Shown here piece after piece: positions 1-9,100 of a stretch of DNA of 62,384 nt. Origin of the DNA: a virus; the IMG/VR virus record IMGVR_UViG_3300028194_000282, positions 1-62,384 of that record; one strand, 5' to 3'. Under the pieces are notes generated by a model that was given only the letters and a program-made list of their open reading frames with translations, made no database searches and had not been told where the DNA came from. A program made the translations under genes and the position numbers. Position 1 is the stretch's first letter; each line of letters begins with the position of its first letter.

Positions 1-198
1 GTTTCCTCAAAACCAAACCCGTATTTTTTAAAGTTGTCTATTAGAAAAGGAACAACTTCTTCTTCTGTTTGGTCTATAAGAGCAGCATCTATCTTGCTTA
101 TGTCACTTTTGAAACCTTCGCTGCTTGTTATGCCTAAAGCTTGTGCTTCAGCCATTTCTCTTGCTTGTAGTTCTGCAAGTCTTTCTCTTTCTTGTTGT
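1..198. repeat. Terminal redundancy, left copy
   Basis: Bases 1-198 recur at 62187-62384 with one difference (T at 110, G at 62296). The reading frame of the giant virion gene runs unbroken through the join, so this is most likely the overlap of a circular or circularly permuted assembly rather than a packaged terminal repeat. Removing one copy gives about 62,186 bp. Confidence 0.9.
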
Positions 199-689
199 GC
201 CTCTACATCAGGTTTTTCTGCTTCTATATTAGCTTTGGTAGTTTCAAAATCCTCTATCTGTTGAGACATACCTCTGTCGATAGTGGCTTGGTCAGGATAC
301 ATACCCATATCTCCCATAGGAGGTCTATAGCCATCTTCTCTAGAGTCTTTGCCTGTTACTTTGTTTGGGTCAAAGTCAAATGTCGTTGGGTCAAATACAG
401 GTATTTCTGCACTCTCAGTTTCAGTTTCTGATGAGTCCGAAGAACCAACTTCCGAATTGAACTCCGTAACGATTTCGGTAGAGTCTTTTTTTTTTAATGG
501 GTTTGTAACACCTAGCAAAGTTGCAAAAGCATCAGCATCTCCATTGTATCCTGTCCTTGTAAACTCTCCAAAGCCTTCATTAAAGGCATCTGAATTTGTA
601 GACATTAATGTTTTAAAATCTGATTTTGCTCCTCTGTAGCCGGTTTTTACAAACTGCTCGTACAAATCATTAAATGCTTGTTCGTTCAT
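1..689 (-). CDS. Giant internal virion protein, N-terminal part (continues at 62186)
   Basis: This is the 5' end of the gene that continues at the right edge of the window. The ATG at 689-687 opens a frame that stays open to base 1 and is in register with the frame entering at 62186, adding 178 residues before the first methionine seen at 62341. The joined gene is 8,877 bp (2,958 aa). The N-terminus has two copies of a short module (EQFVKTGYRGAKSDF and GEFTRTGYNGDADAF, roughly residues 11-57), then an acidic Ser/Thr/Glu-rich linker and a coiled-coil-like Glu/Ala/Arg stretch. A run of ten T on the plus strand (486-495) encodes Lys-Lys-Lys. The gene follows the 692-aa protein by 7 bp, within the internal virion protein block. 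Confidence 0.85.
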   Translation of the reverse strand, partial: MNEQAFNDLYEQFVKTGYRGAKSDFKTLMSTNSDAFNEGFGEFTRTGYNGDADAFATLLGVTNPLKKKDSTEIVTEFNSEVGSSDSSETETESAEIPVFDPTTFDFDPNKVTGKDSREDGYRPPMGDMGMYPDQATIDRGMSQQIEDFETTKANIEAEKPDVEAQQERERLAELQAREMAEAQALGITSSEGFKSDISKIDAALIDQTEEEVVPFLIDNFKKYGFGFEE

Positions 690-696
690 ATCTTAA

Positions 697-2775
697 TTAT
701 TGATTGTATGCTCCTCCATTTACTCCACCACCTGCACCTGAACCTGTAGTAACATTGTTGTCAACAGTTGGTCTTAATGACCCTCTTCTACTTTTACTTG
801 TACCTCTTTTACCCACCTTGAGTGCTTTGTCTTCTGCAGATGTAGCGTTACTAGACATTGCATAAACGCTTTCCATAAATTTAGCCATTGCCTCGTTGTA
901 CTTAGCAGTAGTTCCGTATGTAGATTTATCTAAGTTAATTCTAGCAACTTCTTTATCTTCACCGTTATTAATTACTAACTCATCACTACCTCCGGCTGCA
1001 GTGTCTACTGTAAACCCTGTTAGTCCCGGAAGACTCGATACAACATTAGCTAAGTTTTCTCTAGACTCGTCTTCATCATCTGCAACTAGTGTTACACTTG
1101 GAGCAGGTTGACCTTGACTAATTTCAGCAATATAAGCTGCCTCTAAATCATCTTTCACTTCTACTTCTTCTCCACCGTATCCTAATGAAATTTTATTTAA
1201 GTCTCTAGTCAAATCAACTTTAGACCTATCACTTACTTTATTGATGTCTGCAATTTTATCATCTGAACCTAAGAAGAAATTAGCAGAACCATCTACCCAA
1301 GATTTTTGCCCTAGTTGTTCTCCACCTGCTCCATTGAAAGGAATGGTTTCTGTTTTACCATTAGCGTATCTTACAATTACATCTTCTCCATTTCTGTCAA
1401 TATCTGTAATATCAGGGTTAGTACTTCTCAAGAATTTAATTGCCTCATCAACTTCTGCATCGCTTCCATAATAAAGTTTAGCAACATTGCTATAAACATT
1501 ATCTTGTTTTGAGTTTAGCTTTGCGTTTTTATCTTCAAGTTCACTTGGCTTAATATCTTTCTTCATAAACTCAGTAGTCTCTAGTTCTTCATAGTCTACT
1601 TGAATTCCTGTTTGAGACTTCAATGCACGTTTAGCAACATTGTTTTGTGTCTCACTAAGGTTGGAAACAGTTCTTCCGTTTTTAGTTTCTAAAAGAATTA
1701 TGTTTTCCTTGCCGGCTTGCCTAATTGGATTTCCATCTTTGTCTTCTTTATAACCACTATCAGTAGTAGAATCTGCTTCAAAAACTTCTTTAGGATTAAA
1801 GGTTGTTGAGTATTCTTTTCCGTCAGGAGTAAAATCAACAAAGTCCATTAATACTGATGCACCTGAAAAACTATCATCACTTATCTGACCGTCTGCCCAA
1901 TTGTTTTGTGCTTCTTGGTATAGAGAATAAGCTTTTATATCTGTTGCATCAACACCCAACTCAGTTGCTAAGGCAGCTAACTCAGTTGCATCCATATCTT
2001 TTATACCACCTTTTCTAGCAGTAATGTCACTTATTTTTTTAATTGTACCTGCAGTATATTTACTACCCATTGATGTTACAGTTTGCACCACATCTTTACC
2101 TAGACTGTCTGTCCAAGCTTCTGCATTACCAACTACATCATACTTTAATATTTTAGTCTTTATTCTGTTTTTTAAATTTGCAGGTGAAACTAAACTGTTT
2201 GGGTCCGGGTTAGGAATTTTAGGACCATCAGGATTGTTTGGGTCGGCAATCATATTAGCCATCATAACTTGTCCGTTCTCAGGATTGATGACTAACCTAC
2301 TATCATTAAAGTTAGCAAAGCCTTCAGCGTTTGCCATTATTTCTAAATCTACTGCTGATAATTGTTCACCTACCGGTAAGTCATTACTAAGCAATGCCAT
2401 TTTAGAACTATACTCTGTATTGTAATCTTGTAACAAACTAAACCCTTGGTCAGTTCCATCAGTAAGATTTTGTCTCATCATTGTATATTGCTCAGGAGGT
2501 AGTTGACCGGACTTTAAAAGAGTCTCTTGCATTAACATTTGCTTTTGCAAATCTGCAGAGAAACCTAATGCCATACCATTTAGATTACTGTTCTCTCCTT
2601 GTGGTACGTTATTTAATACCTTTTGATATTCTCGTGTGGCATCGTCAATTGCCTGCTTCTTATCTCTACGAGACTGAACTTCTTCGTCCAACATTGTGGT
2701 AAAGTCTTGTCCGACTTTTGCCCAATTTATATTGTCTTCTGCCTCTCTTTTAACGTACTTATATGCTGTAGCCAT
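697..2775 (-). CDS. Putative internal virion (ejection) protein, 692 aa
   Basis: I recognise this only by position and general type. It lies between a small alanine-rich protein and the giant virion protein, the usual place for podovirus internal core/ejection proteins. It is hydrophilic and acidic, with a helical N-terminal half (starts MATAYKYVKREAEDN) and a Gly-rich C-terminus (GSGAGGGVNGGAYNQ). No enzymatic motif or membrane segment is evident. It is spaced 9 bp from the upstream gene and 7 bp from the downstream one, so it is in the late operon. It could also be a tail-hub-associated protein. Confidence 0.65.
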   Translation of the reverse strand: MATAYKYVKREAEDNINWAKVGQDFTTMLDEEVQSRRDKKQAIDDATREYQKVLNNVPQGENSNLNGMALGFSADLQKQMLMQETLLKSGQLPPEQYTMMRQNLTDGTDQGFSLLQDYNTEYSSKMALLSNDLPVGEQLSAVDLEIMANAEGFANFNDSRLVINPENGQVMMANMIADPNNPDGPKIPNPDPNSLVSPANLKNRIKTKILKYDVVGNAEAWTDSLGKDVVQTVTSMGSKYTAGTIKKISDITARKGGIKDMDATELAALATELGVDATDIKAYSLYQEAQNNWADGQISDDSFSGASVLMDFVDFTPDGKEYSTTFNPKEVFEADSTTDSGYKEDKDGNPIRQAGKENIILLETKNGRTVSNLSETQNNVAKRALKSQTGIQVDYEELETTEFMKKDIKPSELEDKNAKLNSKQDNVYSNVAKLYYGSDAEVDEAIKFLRSTNPDITDIDRNGEDVIVRYANGKTETIPFNGAGGEQLGQKSWVDGSANFFLGSDDKIADINKVSDRSKVDLTRDLNKISLGYGGEEVEVKDDLEAAYIAEISQGQPAPSVTLVADDEDESRENLANVVSSLPGLTGFTVDTAAGGSDELVINNGEDKEVARINLDKSTYGTTAKYNEAMAKFMESVYAMSSNATSAEDKALKVGKRGTSKSRRGSLRPTVDNNVTTGSGAGGGVNGGAYNQ

Positions 2776-2784
2776 ATTCTAATT

Positions 2785-3615
2785 TTATTGTGGTCTCGGT
2801 ATGTAGATGTCAAAAGGGTTTTTATAAGCACTTACATAGTCTTGATTTTTAAACAACATACTACTTTGTTGTGGAGTTAAGTCTCTTTTGAATGACCTAA
2901 ACTGTCTGTTGCTCATATTACCAATTGCCTGCATATCCATATTAGTAAATCCGTCAGAACCTGCAGCACCTAAAACTTTATTCCCTTCTACATTTCCAAA
3001 CTTTGTCATTTGTTCAGGAGTAAATTCTAAACCTCCCACGGCTGCTTTTTGTGCTCCTATGTTTTGACCATATAAAGGCACAAATGCTGCTGCTGCTTGA
3101 GCAGTATTAGCAATACCTTGTATACCTTGTGCTTTAGCTTGTTGTGCTGCTCTCTGAGCATCTGCTGCTTTTTGTTGGTTACCTGCAACTTCTTCTAAAT
3201 CTAAAGCCACATCTAAATCTCTTAGTCTTGAATCTTCATCTACAACTTGCTGCTCAATGTTTGTCATTTCGTCAGCCATTGCACTTCTTATTCCTCCTTG
3301 ACCTGCTTGTTGTGCAGCGTATACTCTACCTGCAGTAGCTGCAGAACCTCTTTCACTTTCTACACCTGCCTCAGTAGCCTGTGCTCCCTGAACTAACATA
3401 GCTTCTCTTTCTAAATCGTAAGCTTCTTTTTTAACAGAAAGTTGTTCAGCAAAGTTAACATCTAGCTTTCCTCTTGCTGCTTGCATTGCTTTATCAGCAT
3501 CTCTTTCTGCTCGCTTCTGTGCTTTCTTTTGTTTACTTGCTTGAGAAAATGATGCTGCAGTTGTTCCTATTGATATTGCTAAACCTGCTGCTGCTATTGC
3601 CGTTGCTGCTGCCAT
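2785..3615 (-). CDS. Putative internal virion protein with N-terminal membrane segment (276 aa)
   Basis: The first ~22 residues are a hydrophobic Ala/Ile/Gly stretch (AATAIAAAGLAISIG). A long Ala/Gln/Glu/Lys-rich helical region follows, with heptad-like charge patterns, then a short C-terminal domain ending in FDIYIPRPQ. This architecture, length and position next to two larger internal proteins resembles the T7 gp14 class of ejection proteins, which insert in the outer membrane at infection. The assignment is by architecture and context; I see no diagnostic sequence motif. Confidence 0.6.
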   Translation of the reverse strand: MAAATAIAAAGLAISIGTTAASFSQASKQKKAQKRAERDADKAMQAARGKLDVNFAEQLSVKKEAYDLEREAMLVQGAQATEAGVESERGSAATAGRVYAAQQAGQGGIRSAMADEMTNIEQQVVDEDSRLRDLDVALDLEEVAGNQQKAADAQRAAQQAKAQGIQGIANTAQAAAAFVPLYGQNIGAQKAAVGGLEFTPEQMTKFGNVEGNKVLGAAGSDGFTNMDMQAIGNMSNRQFRSFKRDLTPQQSSMLFKNQDYVSAYKNPFDIYIPRPQ

Positions 3616-3617
3616 AA

Positions 3618-4028
3618 TTATAAATTTTTAATCATTTCAAAAGTGTTTGAATCTCCTTTAACATATCCTAATGACTCAAATGTTCCCATCAATGATTTAT
3701 GTTTTAGTAACGAGTAACAATATTTTGCTCCCTGATTCTTACTTATATTCGTTAGTGTTTCAATTAACAAACCCATAGCATTTTTTCTATGTGGCTTCTT
3801 TCTATATTTTTTATTTGATACCATAAACTCAAGAAGATATACGTCTGAGTTGGTCATATAAATAAAACCTGCACACACCGGTATCTCCCCGTCTAAAATC
3901 ATCATACCACCCTTACCATTGTCCGGAAGAAAATCTTTAGGAGGAGGTGTCCAACCCCAATCCTTCCACCAATCTACTAATATGGTGTCATAATCTTCTG
4001 AATTTAATGGTCGTATGTCGAATATCAT
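3618..4028 (-). CDS. GNAT-like acetyltransferase-fold protein in the virion gene block
   Basis: The 136-aa product starts MIFDIRPLNSEDYDTI. The order is that of a GNAT fold: N-terminal RPL..EDYD helix, central strand with VYLLEFMVSNKKYRKK (beta4 plus acetyl-CoA-loop region), then a helix and a C-terminal GTFESLGYVKG segment typical of GNAT ends. The pyrophosphate loop is not a clean Q/RxxGxG/A (KKPHRKNAMG), so activity is uncertain. I chose the ATG at 4028; a longer frame would need a TTG start. It lies 2 bp upstream of the alanine-rich virion protein. Phages of this type often keep such a protein among the ejection genes; its role is unknown. Confidence 0.6.
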   Translation of the reverse strand: MIFDIRPLNSEDYDTILVDWWKDWGWTPPPKDFLPDNGKGGMMILDGEIPVCAGFIYMTNSDVYLLEFMVSNKKYRKKPHRKNAMGLLIETLTNISKNQGAKYCYSLLKHKSLMGTFESLGYVKGDSNTFEMIKNL

Positions 4029-4034
4029 TAAACA

Positions 4035-4042
4035 CAAAGATA
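4035..4042 (-). promoter_or_regulatory. Possible -7 box TATCTTTG
   Basis: TATCTTTG on the minus strand fits the Bacteroidota -7 element TAnnTTTG. It lies in the 20-bp gap before the GNAT gene, only 6 nt from the ATG, so transcripts from it would be nearly leaderless. No clear -33 TTTG is seen. Weak. Confidence 0.25.
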
Positions 4043-4048
4043 CTAAAT

Positions 4049-4885
4049 TTATGGAAAAGATTTCATTGCTTCGGATTCAACTGCAAATAGTTCAACTTTT
4101 GATGTGTTGCTATTCGTTAAACTGAAAACACTATAGTGTCCAAGAATTCCGTGAGACTCCGATACTGCATTTTTAATGTATAATGTGTATGTCGAATTAC
4201 TTGGAAATGGAAAAGTTGTTGGTGCAGGAGTAACTGAAGGAATAAAAGTGTTTCCGTCTGTGTTTATTACAACTTGATTTATACCTGCAGGAAGATTTTG
4301 GTTTATTGCAGTAACTTGACCTGCTAATTGTGGATTTGGAGTAGAATGATATAACATATCTCCAACGCTAATTACGTTACCTATAAATAAAGTTGTTGGA
4401 AAATCAACAGTAGTAACACTACCAACTACAGTTATAAGTGATGTTGAGCCTAAGCCATTTAAAGAACGTAAAGCATACTCACTTAGTTGAGCAGGAACTG
4501 ACCCACTATTTCTTATGAACGCATAAAAAGAACCTTCTTTTTCTTCATAATAACTTCCAAGTATAAAGCCTGAATCTTGTTGGTCACTTATTAATGTTGT
4601 TCCCCAAGAGTCATCTCCCTCTAAATTAATTGTTTTAAAAAGTTTGTTTTGCAATGGCTCATCATTAAATACTGACTGCAGTTCAGATGCATAGTTAACA
4701 TTATAATATCGGTTTCTAGTAGAATTGGTATTGTGTCTATATAAATTACCACCACTAAAAGAATAAAAATAATTATTCATCCCAACCATATACTCAGGAT
4801 TGTAAGAGTAAAAAGATGGAAATCCTTGAACTCCTGAATCATAAGATAAAGTGTAACTGTCTGTTTTTGTAACTGTATTTGCCAT
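4049..4885 (-). CDS. Putative tail/appendage protein, 278 aa
   Basis: The product starts MANTVTKTDSYTLSYDSG. I took the ATG at 4885 rather than an in-frame start at 4933, because the longer form would overlap the upstream gene by 38 bp. It is rich in Tyr, Asn, Ser and Thr with alternating polar/hydrophobic residues, as in beta-rich tail fibre or baseplate-like proteins. It follows the 398-aa and 1,557-aa tail genes closely. I do not recognise a specific family. Confidence 0.55.
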   Translation of the reverse strand: MANTVTKTDSYTLSYDSGVQGFPSFYSYNPEYMVGMNNYFYSFSGGNLYRHNTNSTRNRYYNVNYASELQSVFNDEPLQNKLFKTINLEGDDSWGTTLISDQQDSGFILGSYYEEKEGSFYAFIRNSGSVPAQLSEYALRSLNGLGSTSLITVVGSVTTVDFPTTLFIGNVISVGDMLYHSTPNPQLAGQVTAINQNLPAGINQVVINTDGNTFIPSVTPAPTTFPFPSNSTYTLYIKNAVSESHGILGHYSVFSLTNSNTSKVELFAVESEAMKSFP

Positions 4886-4895
4886 ATATTTTATT

Positions 4896-6092
4896 TTAAA
4901 CTTGAGGACAATGAGTTGAATCATCACAAGCACGTTCTACTGCACTAGCTTGAATCCCATTTGTATCGGGTCCATTCCCAAATGATGTAATTGTTCCACA
5001 ACTTACATCGCTTTGAACTACACCACCAATTATTTTATTAAACTGTAGTACTGCTCCAACACCATAACCACCACCAAATCTCTCGTTGAATGTCCATTGA
5101 TTACCGTCAATACAATCAGTAACTGTAATTGTTTTACAAGCATCTACAACTGAAGTAACTATCCCTGAAGTCAATTGATAGGTAAATCCTGTTCCGTGTA
5201 AATACCATCCATCAGGTGGAAAGGTAACTCCATTTTGGTCATTAAACACATAGTCATTAACTGTTGGTATACCAACTGCTCCATTTGTAGGAACGGGTTG
5301 ATGAAAGTATTGTGTAAGAATTGATGTAGCAGGACGATTACCTTGATTGCAAGCATCAGTAGAAGTTGAGTCTGCATTAACTGCTCCTAAAAACTGAGTT
5401 AATGGAGTTGGACAATTTAAAGCTATTGCCCAACCTGTACTACCACAAGGACCAATTACCTTTATTTGCATTGTTGCAGGACTAGGGTTTGGTTTTGGAA
5501 TTACCATCACGCAAACACCCGGAGCGTTAGGAGTTAACAAATCTTGCTGACTTGTTATAACAATTGTTTCATTTGTGCCCGAACCTTGAAAGGCTGCTCC
5601 ATTATAATTACTTACAGGCAAACTGTAAGTACCTATAATATCTCCCGGAGTTCCTCCATTACAATTTCCTTGACTTGCCTGAGAACCAACGAATGTTGGA
5701 ACTTGAGGTGTTGACGATTGTAAAAGTCCTAAATTTGAACTTAGTTTATTATAAACCACACTATCGTACAGAACTTGAATACCGTCAGGTATAGATTGAG
5801 GGTTAAATGATATTACTATTGCACCTGTATCTGAACTAGTACCACCCACATCAATATCCATATAGAATATCCCTTGACCTCCACCTGCACTAATTGTAGA
5901 ATCACAAGCAGTTGCACAAGATGCACAAGCTTGTTGAGGTAGTAAGTAACAAGAGTTGTTTGCTACAACTTGTTCTCTAGAAATTATTCCATCTGAATAA
6001 AATCCTGCTGCTGCACAAGTAGTCAACCCTTGGTCGTCAAAGATTGCAGTTGAGTTACTTAATGTTGTTCCGTCTATATAAAAATTTGCCAT
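4896..6092 (-). CDS. Putative Cys-containing tail protein, 398 aa
   Basis: A beta-rich, low-charge protein starting MANFYIDGTTLSNSTAI. It has scattered Cys pairs, including a cluster near residue 53 (QQACASCATACDS), which is unusual for a virion protein and could form disulfides or bind metal. It is 10 bp downstream of the large nozzle-like protein, which also ends in a Cys cluster (SSSCCGCAT). It is probably part of the distal tail or an appendage; function not identified. Confidence 0.55.
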   Translation of the reverse strand: MANFYIDGTTLSNSTAIFDDQGLTTCAAAGFYSDGIISREQVVANNSCYLLPQQACASCATACDSTISAGGGQGIFYMDIDVGGTSSDTGAIVISFNPQSIPDGIQVLYDSVVYNKLSSNLGLLQSSTPQVPTFVGSQASQGNCNGGTPGDIIGTYSLPVSNYNGAAFQGSGTNETIVITSQQDLLTPNAPGVCVMVIPKPNPSPATMQIKVIGPCGSTGWAIALNCPTPLTQFLGAVNADSTSTDACNQGNRPATSILTQYFHQPVPTNGAVGIPTVNDYVFNDQNGVTFPPDGWYLHGTGFTYQLTSGIVTSVVDACKTITVTDCIDGNQWTFNERFGGGYGVGAVLQFNKIIGGVVQSDVSCGTITSFGNGPDTNGIQASAVERACDDSTHCPQV

Positions 6093-6102
6093 TTATTTAA
6101 TT

Positions 6103-9100
6103 TTAAGTTGCACAACCACAACAAGATGATGAAGCATCTGCACCGTAGCATAAGTCAATTAATGTTGGTTTTCTGTAGTCATAAATTATATACAGATAAT
6201 CATCTGTTATAACTGATGGCATTAAGAATGTTCCTGAATAATAGTTTGGTGCTAAAGAAGAATTTGTAGTTAATCCTGTAGAGGCTGCAATTAATGCTGC
6301 CACTGAAGAAGGAGTGTTTACATATTCTGTCGCACTCTTTAAAAATCTAAACTTATTTGAATTAGGTTCAAAAACTGCAGTATCATTTTGTAGTTTTCTA
6401 AACGCTAAAGTCATATTAGAGCCTGTAGTTGGTATAGGTCCTTGACCTTGATTACCTAAAGTAGATTGATAAAAAGAAACCACTACACTTCCTGAGCCTT
6501 GTGCAAAAGATACACCCGTAGAGTTTAAAGGAGAAACAAAAGTTCCGTCTATAAATCTATGTTCATTGTGTATTTCTAAGCCTTGTTCATTAGCACTTGA
6601 TACACACACCTCAACAATAGTAATTCTTTTTGCATTAGGACAACTAACAGTAAGCAAGAATGTTGAACTACTAGATGAAGTAATTACTACTTCTAATTCA
6701 TCTTGATTAATACTATTTTTAGAAACCACTAAACTTCCTGATACAGTTTGATTATTAGCACTTGTTGTCTGACCACTGTAAGTTGCATCAACATCAAAAG
6801 AACCTGTTGGTCCTTTACCTGACACTGCCCAACTAATAGTTACCGGTCCTACCGAGTCTCCTACATCAAAACATTCATCGAATGGCTCTCCTGACACAAC
6901 AGTTATCTCTTGTTGAACTCCACAAGACACACAAGATTTTGGTATTGGAAGTAGTTGTTGATTTCCTGCTAAGACAAACTCATTCATATATGGGTCAAAC
7001 CCACCTAGCTTTTGTTTTTCAAATTGTATGTTAAACAAGTCTCTAAACCAAGGTCTCATCCCTAATTCAGATATGTTTTGTAACGAATCATTTTGATAGC
7101 TTGTACCACTTAATTGTAACACAACTCCTCTTTTAGCATCAGTAAAAAACTTATCCGGTCCGTACTGAGCAAAGCTTTCAGGGTTATGACTAATACCGTA
7201 TTCTTCTATTCTAGCTATCTGTGTTCCTAAAACTTCAGGAACATTTGTTAATAGGTTACCTGCACCTGCATCTGAAAGTAAATTCTTCCCTTGTAAAACA
7301 TAAGATATTTTATCTTCTTGTAAAGTTAGGATGTCAGTTTCTCTTCCAAATAATTTTTGTATAGGTCCAAAAGATTCTTCAAGTAGTTTAAAATTCAATA
7401 ACCCTGCATTGAATTCGTTTAACTTATTTATGTTTGACTCATCACCAAATATACCACTGTATGTTATATCTGCAAATCTTCTAACTTTTTCGTAATCTTG
7501 ATTCTGTGTAGATGTAACTCTACTGCCCGGCTTGAAATCTAATCCTAATAGACTATCTCTAATTTTATAACTTTCTGCTCCGTTTCCAAAAGCAAAGCAA
7601 TTATAAAAACCTGAACTAGCAATTGCACCTTGACCTGTGCTAAAAATTTGATTTTGAATATCAGCTAAATGTGTGCCTGCAGTTAATGCAGTGCTAACAA
7701 TTGTAACATTAGCCGGATTAGAAGGAACTGTAGCAGGACTAATACTTGCTGAACCACATCTACCATTAACGGTAACTGAAGTGTCAGGTTGTACAATAAC
7801 TGTTTCAGAAAAACCATCTAAGTCTATGTAGTTAAAAGCTATAGCTTCAGGCTCAGTTGAACCTACGGTTAAAACAAATTGACAAGTGTTATTGCCACTA
7901 GCAATTCTATAAGTTTTTGCTCCCTCATACCAAATATCCGGTGAAGAATCTAATGGCTCTGATTCAAATATAATAGTGTTTTCTGCTCTAAATACAGTAA
8001 TACAAATTCTAGCAGATGACCTACCATTCTTTCTCCATTTAGAACTTTCACAAGCACGAGTACCTCTAGCACAAAACTTTAATTGGTTTGTAGTTGTGTT
8101 TCTAAAAAATGCATAATGATTAGTTCCTAATGATTGAGGTAAGTTTCCGGGAGAAGTTAAAAGTGTGTTGTCGTATGAGTTTTCAATATCTCCACCACTA
8201 CCACCTACAAGTGAAACACCTTGGTTTAATACTGCCTGTACATTGTCCCCGTCAAACCACTCTTTAAAGTTGTCATAATCTTGAGATGATGTTAGTGTTT
8301 TTTCTAATAGGTATTCTCTTTTTTCACAATTACCATCTCCACCTCTGTATCCGTTTCTGTTAAATCTAAATTCAAAAACTATTCTAGAACCTCCCGGTAT
8401 GGTATAATCAACGTGAGTATAGCTAGGGTTGTTTGCATCTGTACCTGATATATTTACAGGGTATGTTACTAATGGATAATTATCTGCACCTTTTGCAGTT
8501 GTTTGTTTACAACCAAAATCTATAATAGCGTTCTCTGTAGTTTCTACTGAAAAGTTATTGGCTTTTATTTTCATATATGTTCCTGAAGGAACAGGTATGT
8601 TTTCATCAGGGTCGTCCTCTGATGGTATCTCTATAAAGTCTTTAGTTTTAGCATCTTTATCTAAAACAGTAGCATAAACGCAATTTCTTGTGGGACCATT
8701 TGTATCTGCTTTAACTATAAATCTTTGACCCTCTGTAACCTTTTGAGAGTTTTCTGCTTCTAGTAAAAAATAAGTTTCATTAGAGTTCGGGTCTGTAAAA
8801 AATATATTACTATAAATAGTTTCGTAAGTTTCTTTATCCGGCTTCAATGCAAACTTATAAGAAGTAGCAAATGAAGGAGCAATTTGAGTAGTTGGTATAT
8901 TTACATCTATTGTATTTTTAGTAGCTGAGTCTTCACAAGAAAAATGAAAAGTATTAAACTCACTAACTAAAGCAGGAGTTGTTCTGTTAAACTCATCCAT
9001 ATATAGTATACCAATCTCATAACTTCTATTACTGTGTAGACTAGAGCCATTACCTGATTTTTGATATTCTAAATCATTTGATAAAATAGAAAAGTATTCA

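Noticed and set aside
1-198. Packaged direct terminal repeat
   Set aside because: The repeat lies inside a continuous coding frame, starts at no special feature, and has a mismatch; an assembly overlap explains it better.
2024-2425. Plus-strand frame of 133 codons opposite the 692-aa protein
   Set aside because: Antisense shadow with Leu/Ile/Phe-rich composition typical of reverse frames of acidic genes.
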